Made by a program: the position numbers and the translations under genes. The notes under the pieces are model-generated. The model made no database searches, had not been told where the DNA came from, and saw only the letters and a program-made list of their open reading frames with translations. Shown one piece after another: positions 32,401 through 43,043 of a DNA stretch of 64,000 nucleotides; position 1 is the first letter of the stretch, and the number at the start of each line of letters is the position of its first letter. Source of the stretch: Tremella fuciformis (taxonomy: Eukaryota; Basidiomycota; Tremellomycetes; Tremellales; Tremellaceae); contig CP136494.1 of NCBI GenBank assembly GCA_032768795.1, positions 1,798,001 through 1,862,000 of the forward strand, in the 5' to 3' direction.

Positions 32401-34288
32401 TCTGTCAGAACATGATGTTAAAGACTAAGAACGGCTCACAATGTTCGGACAAGCTTTGGGCTCCATTCTTTCGCCCAAACCGGCTCCCGTCTGATCTTCG
32501 CAGAATCGTACAGCTCTGCTGCCGACTTGCCCTTGTCTCCGACGAGCACCACACGTACACCGCGACCCTCAGTAACCCGAGATACCAAGAAGCCTACTCC
32601 ACTGGCGCCGCCAGGGCCAAAGTCGACGCAATGAGTCGCGGTGGAAGGGAAGTTGCAGGCAACGCCCCAGTGAATGTGCTTGGTAAAGATCTGGTCGGCA
32701 AGCGAGGTGACGATGGACGCTGCAGAGCGCAAGTCGGACCCTATGATGTCAGGTTCGTAGGTCATTGTATAGAGCGAAGATCTCACCATCCTCAGTGTTG
32801 TACACCGTCATGGCGAGCGAGTCGGATGCCCAGAGCTCCTCTCCAGCGAGATCCTGCTCGACCAGACGCGCAGTACAACCGTCGAGGTAGGCACTATGAT
32901 AAGGCACGTTGATCGGTAGGAAGCGCATGTTGAAGACAGCTTTGCGCTTGGAGAAGGGGATCTTGCTTTGATCGAGACCTGGAGGCGCCATCACACGTCG
33001 AAGGGCAGTAGCCAAGCCATACAATGCCTTTGCCGGACCAGTGACGACAAACATGGTAGGTGCGTTGAAAAGCGAGATACCAACCTTCGAATTGTCAGGC
33101 AAGTGGGCGTTCACCTTCTTGATGTGACCCTCAAGAGCCTTCAAGCTGAGGCCGTTCACACCAAGCATGGGAGTGGGCGTGCCTTCGTTGTTGGCCACCG
33201 AGTCGGCGATGATATGCGGTTCGATGGAAAGCAATGGGAAACCTTCCTGGCCTCGAAGCCCGATGTAGAACAGGAATCTGACGGCTTTTAGAATGTTGGC
33301 GTCAAGTTCCTCCCAGCTCGATGAGGCGGCAATCGCGACGGCGGACACTACGCCTTGGGAGTGGCCAGTGGCGCCCTTGAAGAGCTCGCGCATCTGGCCG
33401 GGGGTCCTGTCGGTGACTCGGCACGATACGACGTACTGAAGAAGCTGAGCTACTCCTATGAGGGGCAGGGAGAGTGGAATGGATGCGAGGTAGGAGACGG
33501 TAGGGCGAGTAGTCTTGCCACTGAGCCAAGATGCCAGGTCCAAGCCCTGGTTGTAATACGTGAAGCCGTCTCTCTCAGCTTTCACGCCGAGAGGCAGCAG
33601 TACCTCGGTGGTAATGCGAGAGACCAGTGCCGAGACGAATGGCGAGTACACATTATAAAGGGCTTGAATCTCGTCAAAGTAGGTCTGCCATGTCAGCCTG
33701 GACCCAGGAGCATTAGTCTAGACTGACCTCATTGTGACCCTGTCCACCGAAAACAGCATACAGCTCTGCCTCGCCTTGCTTAGCCGCCTCTAGGAGTGCC
33801 GAGGGGTGGGCGATCTTCACATCGTCCGAGCCAAATACTCGCCGCAACACGTCGAAAGCCTTGAAGTACGCGGTAAGAATCTCCGCACGGGCCTCCGGGT
33901 CGAATGACTGAACTAGGGATTGAACGCTGAGGACGGGGAGGAATAGCTCATTGAAGCGCTTGTAGGCGGCGAGCAAGACTTGGGAGAGCTCAGGTGAGGA
34001 GGCGATGGCTGCACGATCGGCCACAAAAGCGAGGAAACGAGCCAACAGCTTGACCTGAAGCTCATTGGACACCGGCGCTTTGGTGGCCCCTTCCTCTTCA
34101 TCTACGGCTGGTGGGAGGGGCTCATCGTCGAGCCCGACTCGCGAGTCGTGAAAGTCCTGTGCGAGGACCTCGGAGGCTACCCATGCTGAGAGTGGGGAAG
34201 CTGGCACCAGTATGGAAACCCTCGCGACGGACGAGTGTAGGACAAGGGGACGCGTGGGGGTGGAGGTGGACGAAGACGAGGACGCCAT
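26420..34288 (-). CDS. FAS1: Fatty acid synthase, beta-type subunit carrying AT-ER-DH-MPT plus the ACP domain
   Basis: The beta half of the cytosolic fungal fatty acid synthase, extended at its C-terminus. Order: acetyltransferase (GATGHSQGVVSAVAI, active Ser codon 33358-33360); enoyl reductase (KPPIMVAGMTPTTVGAGLVS, IELAGGGHYNPTALRNKVAE, near 32350-31760); dehydratase hot-dog region (DFNPIHINPYFSDLASLPGT near 29270); malonyl/palmitoyl transferase (ASFAGHSLGEYSALAAI, Ser codon 28537-28539); the MPT end (FERFIEVGPSPTLSGMASRT); an Ala/Pro hinge; and the acyl carrier protein (LSGGKSTLQNEILGDL, phosphopantetheine Ser codon 27224-27226). The protein continues through VEELQAKIDAIKLEHGDMYI, RTFDSSWNWVRQSSLELFYD and stops at 26420-26422 after DIIHGELDPSTVFNDEP. 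In baker's yeast the end of MPT and the ACP begin the alpha chain, so the chain boundary has moved here. The size is about 2,500 residues with several short introns. Confidence 0.95.
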
Positions 34289-34938
34289 GACGGATGGGTC
34301 AAGAGGAGTGGGATGGTCCGTCGATGGCTGTCTCTATGATATGCGGGAGAAAGAGGATGTGTGAGGAGGTAGGAGATGATGAAGAATGGAGTGGTGGATG
34401 GTTGACGGTGACGGGCATTGAACTTTTGGGGATCAAGGTCGTAACAAGGCATAGAGGCGTCTGGGCGGCTGATTTCGGTGGGGTTCAGGGTCCGGAGATA
34501 ATCGGCTAGTGCCCGGACCCCTTGTTAACCGGGCTAATCTACGCCCCACCCCGTGATGATATCCCCATTGATTTCTCTTTTGAAACCGGCGGCTATCTGC
34601 GCTCCCCACGCGTAATTTCTCCCCCCTTAGCTTTACTGCTCAACCCCCCATTCCATCTTGGCGTTGGTCGTTGGGGGATCCTGTCATTCTCATTGCTGAC
34701 TCTCGCTCCTTCGACGACAGCAGTCAATCCCCAGCTCTTGGCTTTGTCATCCACCAATTGCTCACCTCTTCTCTCTCCACGTCGACGAGGTTCTTCTCGG
34801 GCCGACCGGTCAACTCCCCACAAGCTTGGACGAGAGACGGCCATCTCGACTCGCATCTCCTCGTCTTCAATTCCCTACCTTTCTCTCTCCCTCTCACCTC
34901 CTCTCAATAGACCTTTCTCTCTTCACCCTTCGCCCAAC
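34289..34938. promoter_or_regulatory. Bidirectional promoter of the FAS gene pair
   Basis: 650 bp shared by the two divergent FAS genes. It has an inverted repeat with CGG-N12-CCG geometry (34511-34534), a C-rich block GCCCCACCCC at 34543-34552, and a long CT-rich leader (about 34690-34935) before the rightward ATG. Shared control would keep the two chains in balance (inference). Confidence 0.7.
34511..34534. promoter_or_regulatory. Inverted repeat GCCCGG-N12-CCGGGC
   Basis: A perfect 6-bp inverted repeat with a 12-base spacer holding TTGTTAA. CGG and CCG half-sites facing each other are the usual target form of dimeric Zn2Cys6 fungal transcription factors (Gal4 uses an 11-base spacer). No factor can be named. 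Confidence 0.4.
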
Positions 34939-37900
34939 ATGGCCGCCGGTATGGATCAGGAGAGCATCGTGCGCCGCGAGCTCACCTCCCGGTGCATTGC
35001 CATCGTAAGTTTCGCTCACTGTAGGGTGAGATGCCACTGACGCGAACAGATGAACCGAGCGGACCCGGTCCTCCTCGAGTGAGCGTCCTTGACATGTCAT
35101 CGCGCACTCGCTGGGAATTCGCAGCTCGGAACACTGACAGACAGCTACATGAAATATCACATCGACAACGTTGATCCGTCGAAAGGCCCGACTTATGAGA
35201 AGGCGAAGAAGTTTGGACAGATCTTGCTGGACAATTGTGAGCTGTATGGCATGTGAAGCCTTCAATCAGACTGATCATCCCAGGTCAGGAGGTCGTGGAC
35301 AAGCCTCCAGTGTACCGCGATGTCGCTCTTCCTACAGCACCGCATACTGAAGTTACTGCCAATGGAGATATCGTATACCGAGAAGTCCTCAGGCAGAATG
35401 TTCGCAAGCTGGAGAGTTACGTGAAGGGTGAGATCTCCGCGCCAGCAACGAGTGCCTCGATTAATCGATTAGAAATGGCTTCCGGTGGAGAGGTCGAGCC
35501 TCGGCTGAACTTGGACAAGGTCCAATCAGATATTGGTCGGTTGATGTCGGAACACACTGGAATGTCAGGCTAATGCCGTCAGAGAAGCTGTGGGATCTCG
35601 TCAACTCTCAACCCTCCATCACCCCGGCTCAGAAGGCTGCAATTAAATCCATGTACTCAGAGGTCGTCAAATCTCTCGGTCACTCCGTCCCATCCTTCGA
35701 TCCTGCTGCCGTGCAACGGACAAAGGGTCACCGACAACGGAGAAGCTCTTCCCAATTCTTGAGACCCAATGTCGAGGACCGAACGGAAGTCGAGGAGGCT
35801 CACCTTCCCTTTTTGCACCTGAAGCGGAAGACTGGGACAAATTGGGCGTACAGCCAGAAGCTGACCAACATCTGTACGTCGATCTCTCCCCGTCTTTCCC
35901 CGGGCTGACCAGGCAGATCTCGATGTGTTGACGGAGATCGCAACTTCGGGCGTGTCCTTTGCCAAGAAGGCAGCCCTGCTCACCGGCGTCGGCAAAGGCA
36001 GTATCGGTGTCGAGATCCTCAAAGGACTCTTGTCGGGCGGCGCTACCTGCATCGTCACTACTTCTAGGTACAGTCGTGCAACCGTCGACTACTATAAGAA
36101 CATCTTCCATGAGATTGGCTCCAAGGGATCCAAGCTGGTCGTAGTTCCTTTCAATGGAGGTATGTCGCGCCCATTAATGAGTCCTGGTAGCATACTCACT
36201 CTTAGCTTCCAAGCAAGATGTCGAAGCTCTCGTTGAGTACATCTATTCCACACTCCAGATCGATCTCGACTACATCATCCCGTTCGCTGCTCTGCCGGAG
36301 AACGGTCGGGAGATTGACGGCATCGACGACAAGTCCGAATTGGCTCACCGTCTCATGCTCACCAACTTGCTGCGACTGATGGGTGCGGTCAAGGTCAAGA
36401 AAGCGGCGCGACGATTCGTCACTCGCCCCACCCAGGTCGTCCTTCCTCTCTCTCCCAATCACGGCATCTTCGGCAACGACGGCATGTACCCAGAGTCGAA
36501 AATAGCCCTTGAGACGCTGTTCAATCGTTGGGGCGCTGAATCCTGGGGAGAATATCTCTGCATTGCCGGAGCTGTGATCGGCTGGACTCGCGGAACTGGT
36601 CTCATGAGCGCTACCAACACCGTCGCCGAGGGTCTCGAAAAGCTTGGTGTCCGAACATTCTCCGCCAAGGAGATGGCATTCAACATTCTCGGCTTGATGC
36701 ACCCTCTTCTCTTCGACATCACCCAAATCGAGCCCATCTGGGCGGATCTCAACGGCGGAATGGACCGTGTGGCCGGCCTTAATGAGGTGATGACGAGCAT
36801 CCGCGTCGACATGAACCGAGTTGCAGACCTCCGAAAAGCGGTGACCATCGACAACGCTGCCGACTTCCGAGTCACAAACGGCAGCGATGCCGAGCGATTG
36901 CACCAGAAGGTCTCCATTGCTCCGCGAGCCAACTTCCGGTTCGAATTCCCCAAGATTGACGGGCCGGAAATCCTTAACGACCTTGAGCATTTGCGCGGCC
37001 TGATCGACCTCGAGCAGGTCATTGTTTGCACCGGTTTCGCGGAAGTTGGCCCTTGGGGTAGCGCTCGGACTAGATGGGAGATGGAGGCTAAAGGAGAGTT
37101 CACAATTGAGGGCTGTATCGAGATGGCCTGGATGATGGGGTACATCAAGCATCTCGACGGCAAGCTTCCCGATGGCAAGTCGTATGTTGGCTGGGTCGAC
37201 GCCAAGTCCGGCAAACCGGTCGACGATAAGGACGTGCGGCTCCAATACGAGAAGGACATACTGGAACATGCGGGCATCCGGCTGATTGGTGGGTGTTCTT
37301 CATGGAGACTTCGTTTTGGCTCACCTTGTCACAGAGCCTGATCTCTTCTTCGGTTACAACCCCGACAAGAAGGTGTTCCACCAGGAAATCGAGCTCAACC
37401 ATGACCTGGAGCCGGTTGAGGTGTCTGCTGAAGATGCGACCCGCTTCAAGCGAGAACAGGGAGACAAATGCGATGTATGGGCGCAGGAATCTGGCGAGTG
37501 GCTCGTCAAGTTCAAGAAGGGTGCCCGTGTGCACATTCCCAAGGCGGTCAAGTTCGATCGAGTTGTTGCTGGCCAGATCCCCACAGGTTGGGACGCCAAG
37601 CGCTACGGAATTCCGGACGACATTGTCGCACAAGTCGACAGGTATGCTCGCGAGTAAATGTGTTATACATTCGCTGACCAAATTCAGAACTGCTTTGTGG
37701 GCTCTTACTTGTACCATGGAGGCTCTTGTCATGTCTGGTATCACCGACCCGTACGAGTTGTACAAATACATCCACCCGGCTGAAGTTGGAACATCGATTG
37801 GTTCGGGAATGGGTGGTGTCCACTCGCTGAGCGCTATGTTCAAGGACAGGCGAGAGGAGAAGGACGTGCAGAAGGATATCTTGCAGGAGACGTGGGTCTG

Positions 37901-39719
37901 GTCTGCCGGAGGCTGAGCAGTAGCTGATCAGTCTAGCTTCATCAACACGGTCGCCGGTTGGGTCAACTTACTCCTCATGTCCGCTAGCGGTCCAGTCAAG
38001 GTGCCTGTTGGTGCTTGCGCCACAGCGCTGCAGTCCGTAGAGATTGCCTGTGACTCCATTCTCACTGGCAAGGCCAAGGTCATGATTGCTGGTGGCTTCG
38101 ATGACTTCTCCGAGGAGGGCTCTTTCGAATTCGCCAACATGAAGGCCACCTCGAATGCCGAAACCGAGTTCGCCATGGGTCGGGAGCCCAACGAATTTTC
38201 CCGCCCCATGACCTCCACTCGAGCCGGTTTCATGGAGTCACAAGGATGTGGTGTGCATGTTCTCATGAGCGCCAAGACGGCCTTGGAGTTGGGTATCAGC
38301 ATCCAAGGCATCGTTGCTTACACCTCGACACATACCGACAAAGCAGGTCGATCCATCCCTGCTCCCGGTCAGGGTGTTCTTTCGACCGCTCGAGAGATTA
38401 CACCGAAGGAAGCTCTCCCCTTGTTGGATATCAAGTACCGATCTCGCCAACTAGCCTTCCGTCGTCGACAGATCTCTCAGTGGCTCGAGAACGAGCACGA
38501 GCTTCTCAAGATGGAGCTCGAGGCTCGCGGCAAAGACGCGAGTACCGCTGAGTGGTTCAAGAGCCGGGTCGACTTCATTGACAACGAGGCGAAGCGGCAG
38601 GAGAGGGATGCTCTATCAACATTCGGCATGCTCATTGGTTCGGATCCCAGCATCGCTCCGCTCCGCCGTGCTCTTGCTGTCTGGGGTCTCAATGCCGACT
38701 CCGTTGGCGTTATCTCCTGCCACGGAACCTCCACCAAGGCCAATGACAAGAACGAGTCTTCCGTCTACAACATGCAGTTCGAAAAGCTTGGACGCTCGCC
38801 AGGGAACGCAGTACCGGTCATCGCCCAGAAGTCCCTGACAGGTCACCCCAAGGGAGGTGCTGCGGCTTGGATGTTCAACGGCATGCTCCAGTCACTCAAC
38901 ACTGCGCTCGTTCCTGGTAATTGGAACGCCGACAACATCTCTGAGGAGCTGAGAAACTTCCCCCACCTCTTTTACCCCTCGAAGCCTATCCAGCACGTAC
39001 GACTGGAATGCGGTATTCTCACCTCGTTCGGATTCGGTCAAGTTGGCGGCCAAGTCGTCATTGTTCACCCTCGTTACCTCTACGCCGCGGTTGAGCCTCA
39101 CGTACTCAAGGAGTATCAAGAGAAGCGGGACAAGCGTGAACTCGACTCGTACTCTCGCATGTCGTCTTCGCTTGTCAACAACAACCTTGTCCAGATCAAG
39201 GACGCCCCGCCGTACTCATCCGAGCTTGAGCCAAAGGTCCTGCTCAACCCTCTGGCCCGGGCCGGTCCGAGCAAGAACTCGTACGCCTTCACGGGCAAGC
39301 TGCCGACAACCGTCCCTCTCGGCGGTGCCAACGCCGCAACACTCCAGTCACTGTTCGCCCAAGCCGGTGACATTGCAGGCGTTGGTGTCGACACCGAGCT
39401 GATCACGTCTGTCCCGACGACATCAACATTCCGCGAGCGCAACTTCACCTCTGACGAGATCGCCTACTGCGCCGGCGCCCCTGATCCGACTGCGTCCTTT
39501 GCCGGACGTTGGGCTGCGAAGGAGGCGGTCTTCAAGGCCCTATCCGTGCCGTCCAAGGGCGCCGGAGCGAGCATGAAGGACATTGAGATTGTCAACACCG
39601 AGTCTGGACCCGAGGTCAAGCTGTCTGGCGATGCCGCCGCGGCAGCCCAGGGCAAGACGATCAAGGTGTCGCTCAGCCACTCTGACGCTTCAGTAGTGGC
39701 CTTTGCGGTCGCTCAGTAG
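34939..39719 (+). CDS. FAS2: Fatty acid synthase, alpha-type subunit with KR-KS-PPT
   Basis: The rest of the fungal fatty acid synthase. The ATG at 34939 gives [20 protein letters not shown], then a 29-nt exon (35050-35078) encoding [10 protein letters not shown], then [20 protein letters not shown]. These align to a point inside the yeast alpha chain well after its ACP. Domains: ketoreductase ([36 protein letters not shown], near 35950-36250; [20 protein letters not shown]), ketosynthase ([20 protein letters not shown], Cys codon 38016-38018; [26 protein letters not shown]) and C-terminal phosphopantetheinyl transferase ([39 protein letters not shown]). The intron ending at 37935 must be removed to join LQET to [10 protein letters not shown]. 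The length is about 1,430 residues. No ACP motif is present in this chain, so it must be modified and served by the ACP of the leftward gene product. Confidence 0.95.
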
Positions 39720-40080
39720 ACGACGAGTGGGACAATTGACGACGTGGTAACGGTCTTGTATATAGTCACGCGGCCTCGGGCCATAGAGATACATGCGGTC
39801 GGTAGACATAGGTCTGGCATTCTTCCATGACTCATGCATTCATGTTTTATCTTCTGTGGCTGTGGCCAGTGCCAAGATAAGGGGTGAGCAGCCGGTGCCT
39901 GGGCCGGTGAGCCGATCGATCATTCTTGACCCTGCACTTGATCGATCGCATCGAGTGACATCAGTCCTCTCTGGACGAGGAGTATAAGTATGTCCGCGCC
40001 GAGGGTGGGCAGGTGTGTCCGACAGTACTCTGCTCGCTTTCTCTATTCCACTCAATAGTCCACTTCCACAACCAAGAAAC
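39720..40080. promoter_or_regulatory. Intergenic region with TATA-like element
   Basis: 361 bp holding the 3' region of FAS2 and the promoter of the small DUF2945 gene. A TATAAG element is at 39983-39988, about 95 bases upstream of the ATG. Overlapping GATCGATC copies near 39913-39955 were noticed. Confidence 0.5.
39983..39988 (+). promoter_or_regulatory. TATA-like box of DUF2945 gene
   Basis: TATAAG in GAGTATAAGTATG, with a pyrimidine-rich leader between it and the ATG at 40081. Confidence 0.4.
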
Positions 40081-40525
40081 ATGGCCGACCAACTCGACAA
40101 GGTGAGCGCGAGTCGGGCGCCCAGGTCCTCAATCCCAAGTCGGACAGCTGACAGCAGGGCGACAAGGTCTCCTGGAACTGGGGCAGCAGCCAGCCCTGTG
40201 AGTGCTCATCCCAAAATACGCCCACGCCTGTGGGAGCCGTGACGGGTCGCTCACGCGCAGCGGGCAAGGTGGCCGAGGTCGTCGAAGAGGGCAAGGCCGA
40301 GGTCAAGTCCAACAAGGGCAACACCATCTCCAAGAATGCCTCGGAAGATGACCCGGCAGTGGTGATTGAGCGCAGCGGGGTGGGTCCTCTCGGCGTGCAT
40401 CCCCCTCTTGATTTGCGATGCATGCGAGTGGAGCTTGGGATGGTGATCCGGGGAGATGGTGCGGTGCTGACGCGCAGAACAACGTGGTCAAGCGCGCTCA
40501 CGAGCTCAACGAGGTGGACAGCTAG
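40081..40525 (+). CDS. Small DUF2945 (hypervirulence-associated Tudor-like) protein
   Basis: A four-exon gene for a 75-residue protein. Exon 1 is MADQLDK. Exon 2 gives GDKVSWNWGSSQPS, exon 3 GKVAEVVEEGKAEVKSNKGN and TISKNASEDDPAVVIERSG, and exon 4 NNVVKRAHELNEVDS. GDxVxWNWGxxxPxGxVxEV...SxxGNxIxKxxxxxDPAVxIERSGNxVVKxxxEL is the full DUF2945 signature, and the length is normal for the family. The family is widespread in fungi and bacteria and has a small SH3/Tudor-type barrel. Its biochemical role is unknown, and the family name alone should not be read as evidence of virulence. The four exons in 445 bp are too short to show as long open frames. Confidence 0.9.
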
Positions 40526-40767
40526 GTGTCTGGGTCTTGATAGACTGGGCGAAGGGCGGGAGATCGTATGCAGGCGACTATTGTCGGTCTTCGAGGCGGT
40601 GGGCTGACGAGAGTGGCGAGTGGTGCTGCTGGCCCAAAGTGGCATCTCTGACATACTCCACTGCTCATATCTTGCTACATCCGTCCTCATCCAGCACAAG
40701 TCAAGCCGGATGCATGCGCCAAGCCTCCTGTTGTCCACAGTATCACAGCGACCTCACAAGACCCAAC
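40526..40767. promoter_or_regulatory. Intergenic region before mucin-like gene
   Basis: 242 bp holding the 3' end region of the DUF2945 gene and the promoter of the membrane-protein gene. No TATA box was seen. Confidence 0.4.
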
Positions 40768-42920
40768 ATGCAGCTTGGTCGCTCGACGTTGTCTTGTTCA
40801 TCTTCGTCCCTTCTTCACTTTGACAGCTCTTGCCTTACTGCCGCTGGTCGGTCCTGCCTATACCCTTTCTTCACCCCGCTTCTCTCGCCGCCTGGTGCGG
40901 TGACTCTCCACTTCGATTGGCGCACATCCGTTCTTCCGACACTATGCAGCCACTCGTGACCGACGACGCCAACGGCGATCCGAGCGACCCTCAGGCGCTG
41001 TTGAACGTCGCCCTCGGACTCGACATCGACGGTCCGATATCCGAGGCCTCCGCATCAGACTCGCCGTCGGACGGATTGGCGGACTTCGCCCAGACGAAAC
41101 GCAACTATCGCCTCATCCGCCTTCCTCACAGCTCGCACCACCATGCTCCCCAACCTCGCCCGGATATCCCGTCGCGTCCACTGGGAGCGGCCCGCCCACG
41201 TCGGCCTCGAGGCGCGTCGGGTGCCATGCCACTCCACATGGACAAGCGGATCGTCATGAACCCCCCAGAGTCGTTCATACAATCTGCCGCCCTGACCTCG
41301 ACACCCGCGGTCGACGAGCCGCTCGTCCTGAATCCGGGTGGGCAGGCTGTGATGAATCTCCCTCAACCCTCGTCTGGGTCGAGCGTCGCCACAGCATCGG
41401 ATACCCCAGGAGGGCAGGGCGCTTGGGAGCCGCTGGGCAATGCTGTAACGCAGCAGGGGACGCCGATGGAGGTCTCGACTGATTCGGTCTTGCAGCTCGT
41501 CAATTCTCAGGTTTCGACAGGTACTCCTGCCTCGCAGACGGCAATGTCCGCTGCGTCTAGCGCATCCGCCGTGACGACTGCGTCCTCGGTAGAAACCACA
41601 CCGATGAGCCAGTCAGCCTCGTCGGTCACTCCTACCTCGACTGATGCTACTCCCACAAATTCGTCAGCGGGTGTCAGTCGGACGGCCTCACATCCGCCTT
41701 CCACTACCCAGACCCAAGCGATCTCTTCAGTCGCCGCTTCAGTCCTGATTGTCACCGCGTCAATCTCGACGCCCTCGTCCTCTGGCTCGGCGTCTGCATC
41801 TGCATCAGTCACATCGGCGGCTGCTTCGTCCTCCGCCTCCGCAGACAGCAGCGTCCCATTCACCCACTCAGTGGGCTTTATTCTGCTCATGATTTTCGTT
41901 GCCCTTGTGACCATTGGCTCGATTGCCACACTCATCTCCTTCCTTGCACGGAGGTGCACGACCGGCAATCCGCAACACGACGACGAGGACGGCCTCTCCG
42001 ACATAGTACGCTCCTTCAACGCTTCCAAAAGCCCCTCGCGCGCTTCGTCAATGCGCTCGTACCGCTCGGGCAGGCTGCATCCTGAAGGCCCCGCAGCAAG
42101 CTTGCAAAGACGCTCTAGCACTTTCGCCACTGATCCCAATCAGAGCCCTTTCCTGCACTCTGGCACAGCTTTCGAGTCATGGCGTGGGTTTGAGGGTGCT
42201 GGACCGGCGTCGACCATCGTCCGCGAAGAAGGGGACGGGTCATCAATGATGACGGCGATTCCTGAACACAGTCCAGCCCTGCCAGGCCCAGCTCACTTGT
42301 ACGGCATGCCTGGGCCGTTGGAAGTTCGCAACGCCGGGCCGAGCGACGGAGGACATGCGAGCGCCTATTGGACGGCGAGGGATGGCTCGGCGCCCTCGAG
42401 CCCGCGATATCTCGGCGTCGACGGTAAGTACTGTCAATGGAAAGAGCATGAGCTGACATCAGATGGAGGCCTTGAGATGCCGTGGGGCAGGCCGATCGAT
42501 AATCCGGTCAACCCATATCTGGTAGCTCTACACGCTGGATCCGGTTCTCCAGCAGCCGATGGTGCTCCATTCCCTTCTCCGCCCGTATCGATCAACGAGC
42601 AGCCCACCCGAGCGTCCACTTGGGCTAGCAACCTGCGCCAGACTCTCTTCCACGCCATCACTGGCAAAGGCACTCCGGACGCCTACCCGGAAGACATGGA
42701 AGATGACCGGTATACACGTACGGTACTGCCTCTCCATCGAAATAGCACGCGCAAGCGAGACATCTCTACCCCGCGGCCGTTGGGCTATCCGCAGGCCGAA
42801 AGCCCATATGGCGGATTGGAGGAGATTTCCGAAAAGGTTGAAGAGGATCATGGCTGGCAGCCGAGCTCGATGCGAAGCGTCATGGATCGGGAGCCTTCGG
42901 ATATGTCCATGAGGGTCTAA
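40768..42920 (+). CDS. Mucin-like single-pass membrane protein (type I), unknown
   Basis: Two tiny 5' exons restore a clear signal peptide: exon 1 at 40768-40777, intron 40778-40826 (49 nt), exon 2 at 40827-40894, intron 40895-40949 (55 nt). The joined start reads MQLALALLPLVGPAYTLSSP followed by RFSRRL, a dibasic Kex2-type site. Without them, the long frame opens at an ATG (40944) that is part of the ATGCAG acceptor and has no signal. An outer Ser/Thr/Ala-rich region (about residues 180-310) fits heavy O-glycosylation. One membrane segment follows, HSVGFILLMIFVALVTIGSI, then a Cys/Arg-rich border and a cytoplasmic tail of about 300 residues. A 39-nt intron (42431-42469) lies in the tail. The layout resembles cell-wall stress sensors or SKG6-like proteins, but no family domain is recognised. 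Confidence 0.75.
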
Positions 42921-43043
42921 GGGGAGACTGGAACGCGGAATGTGTGGGGAGACTGCGAAGGGATGACGTTCGATGGCGTAAATTACAGGATAGCTTTCCC
43001 TCTGGGAATGACTTGTAGACGTTGCCGATCCGATGGGGGCAAT

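Noticed and set aside
40830..42920. Mucin-like protein starting at 40830 or 40944
   Set aside because: 40830 has no ATG, and 40944 is inside an intron acceptor and gives no signal peptide. The 40768 start with two small introns gives a proper signal peptide in frame.
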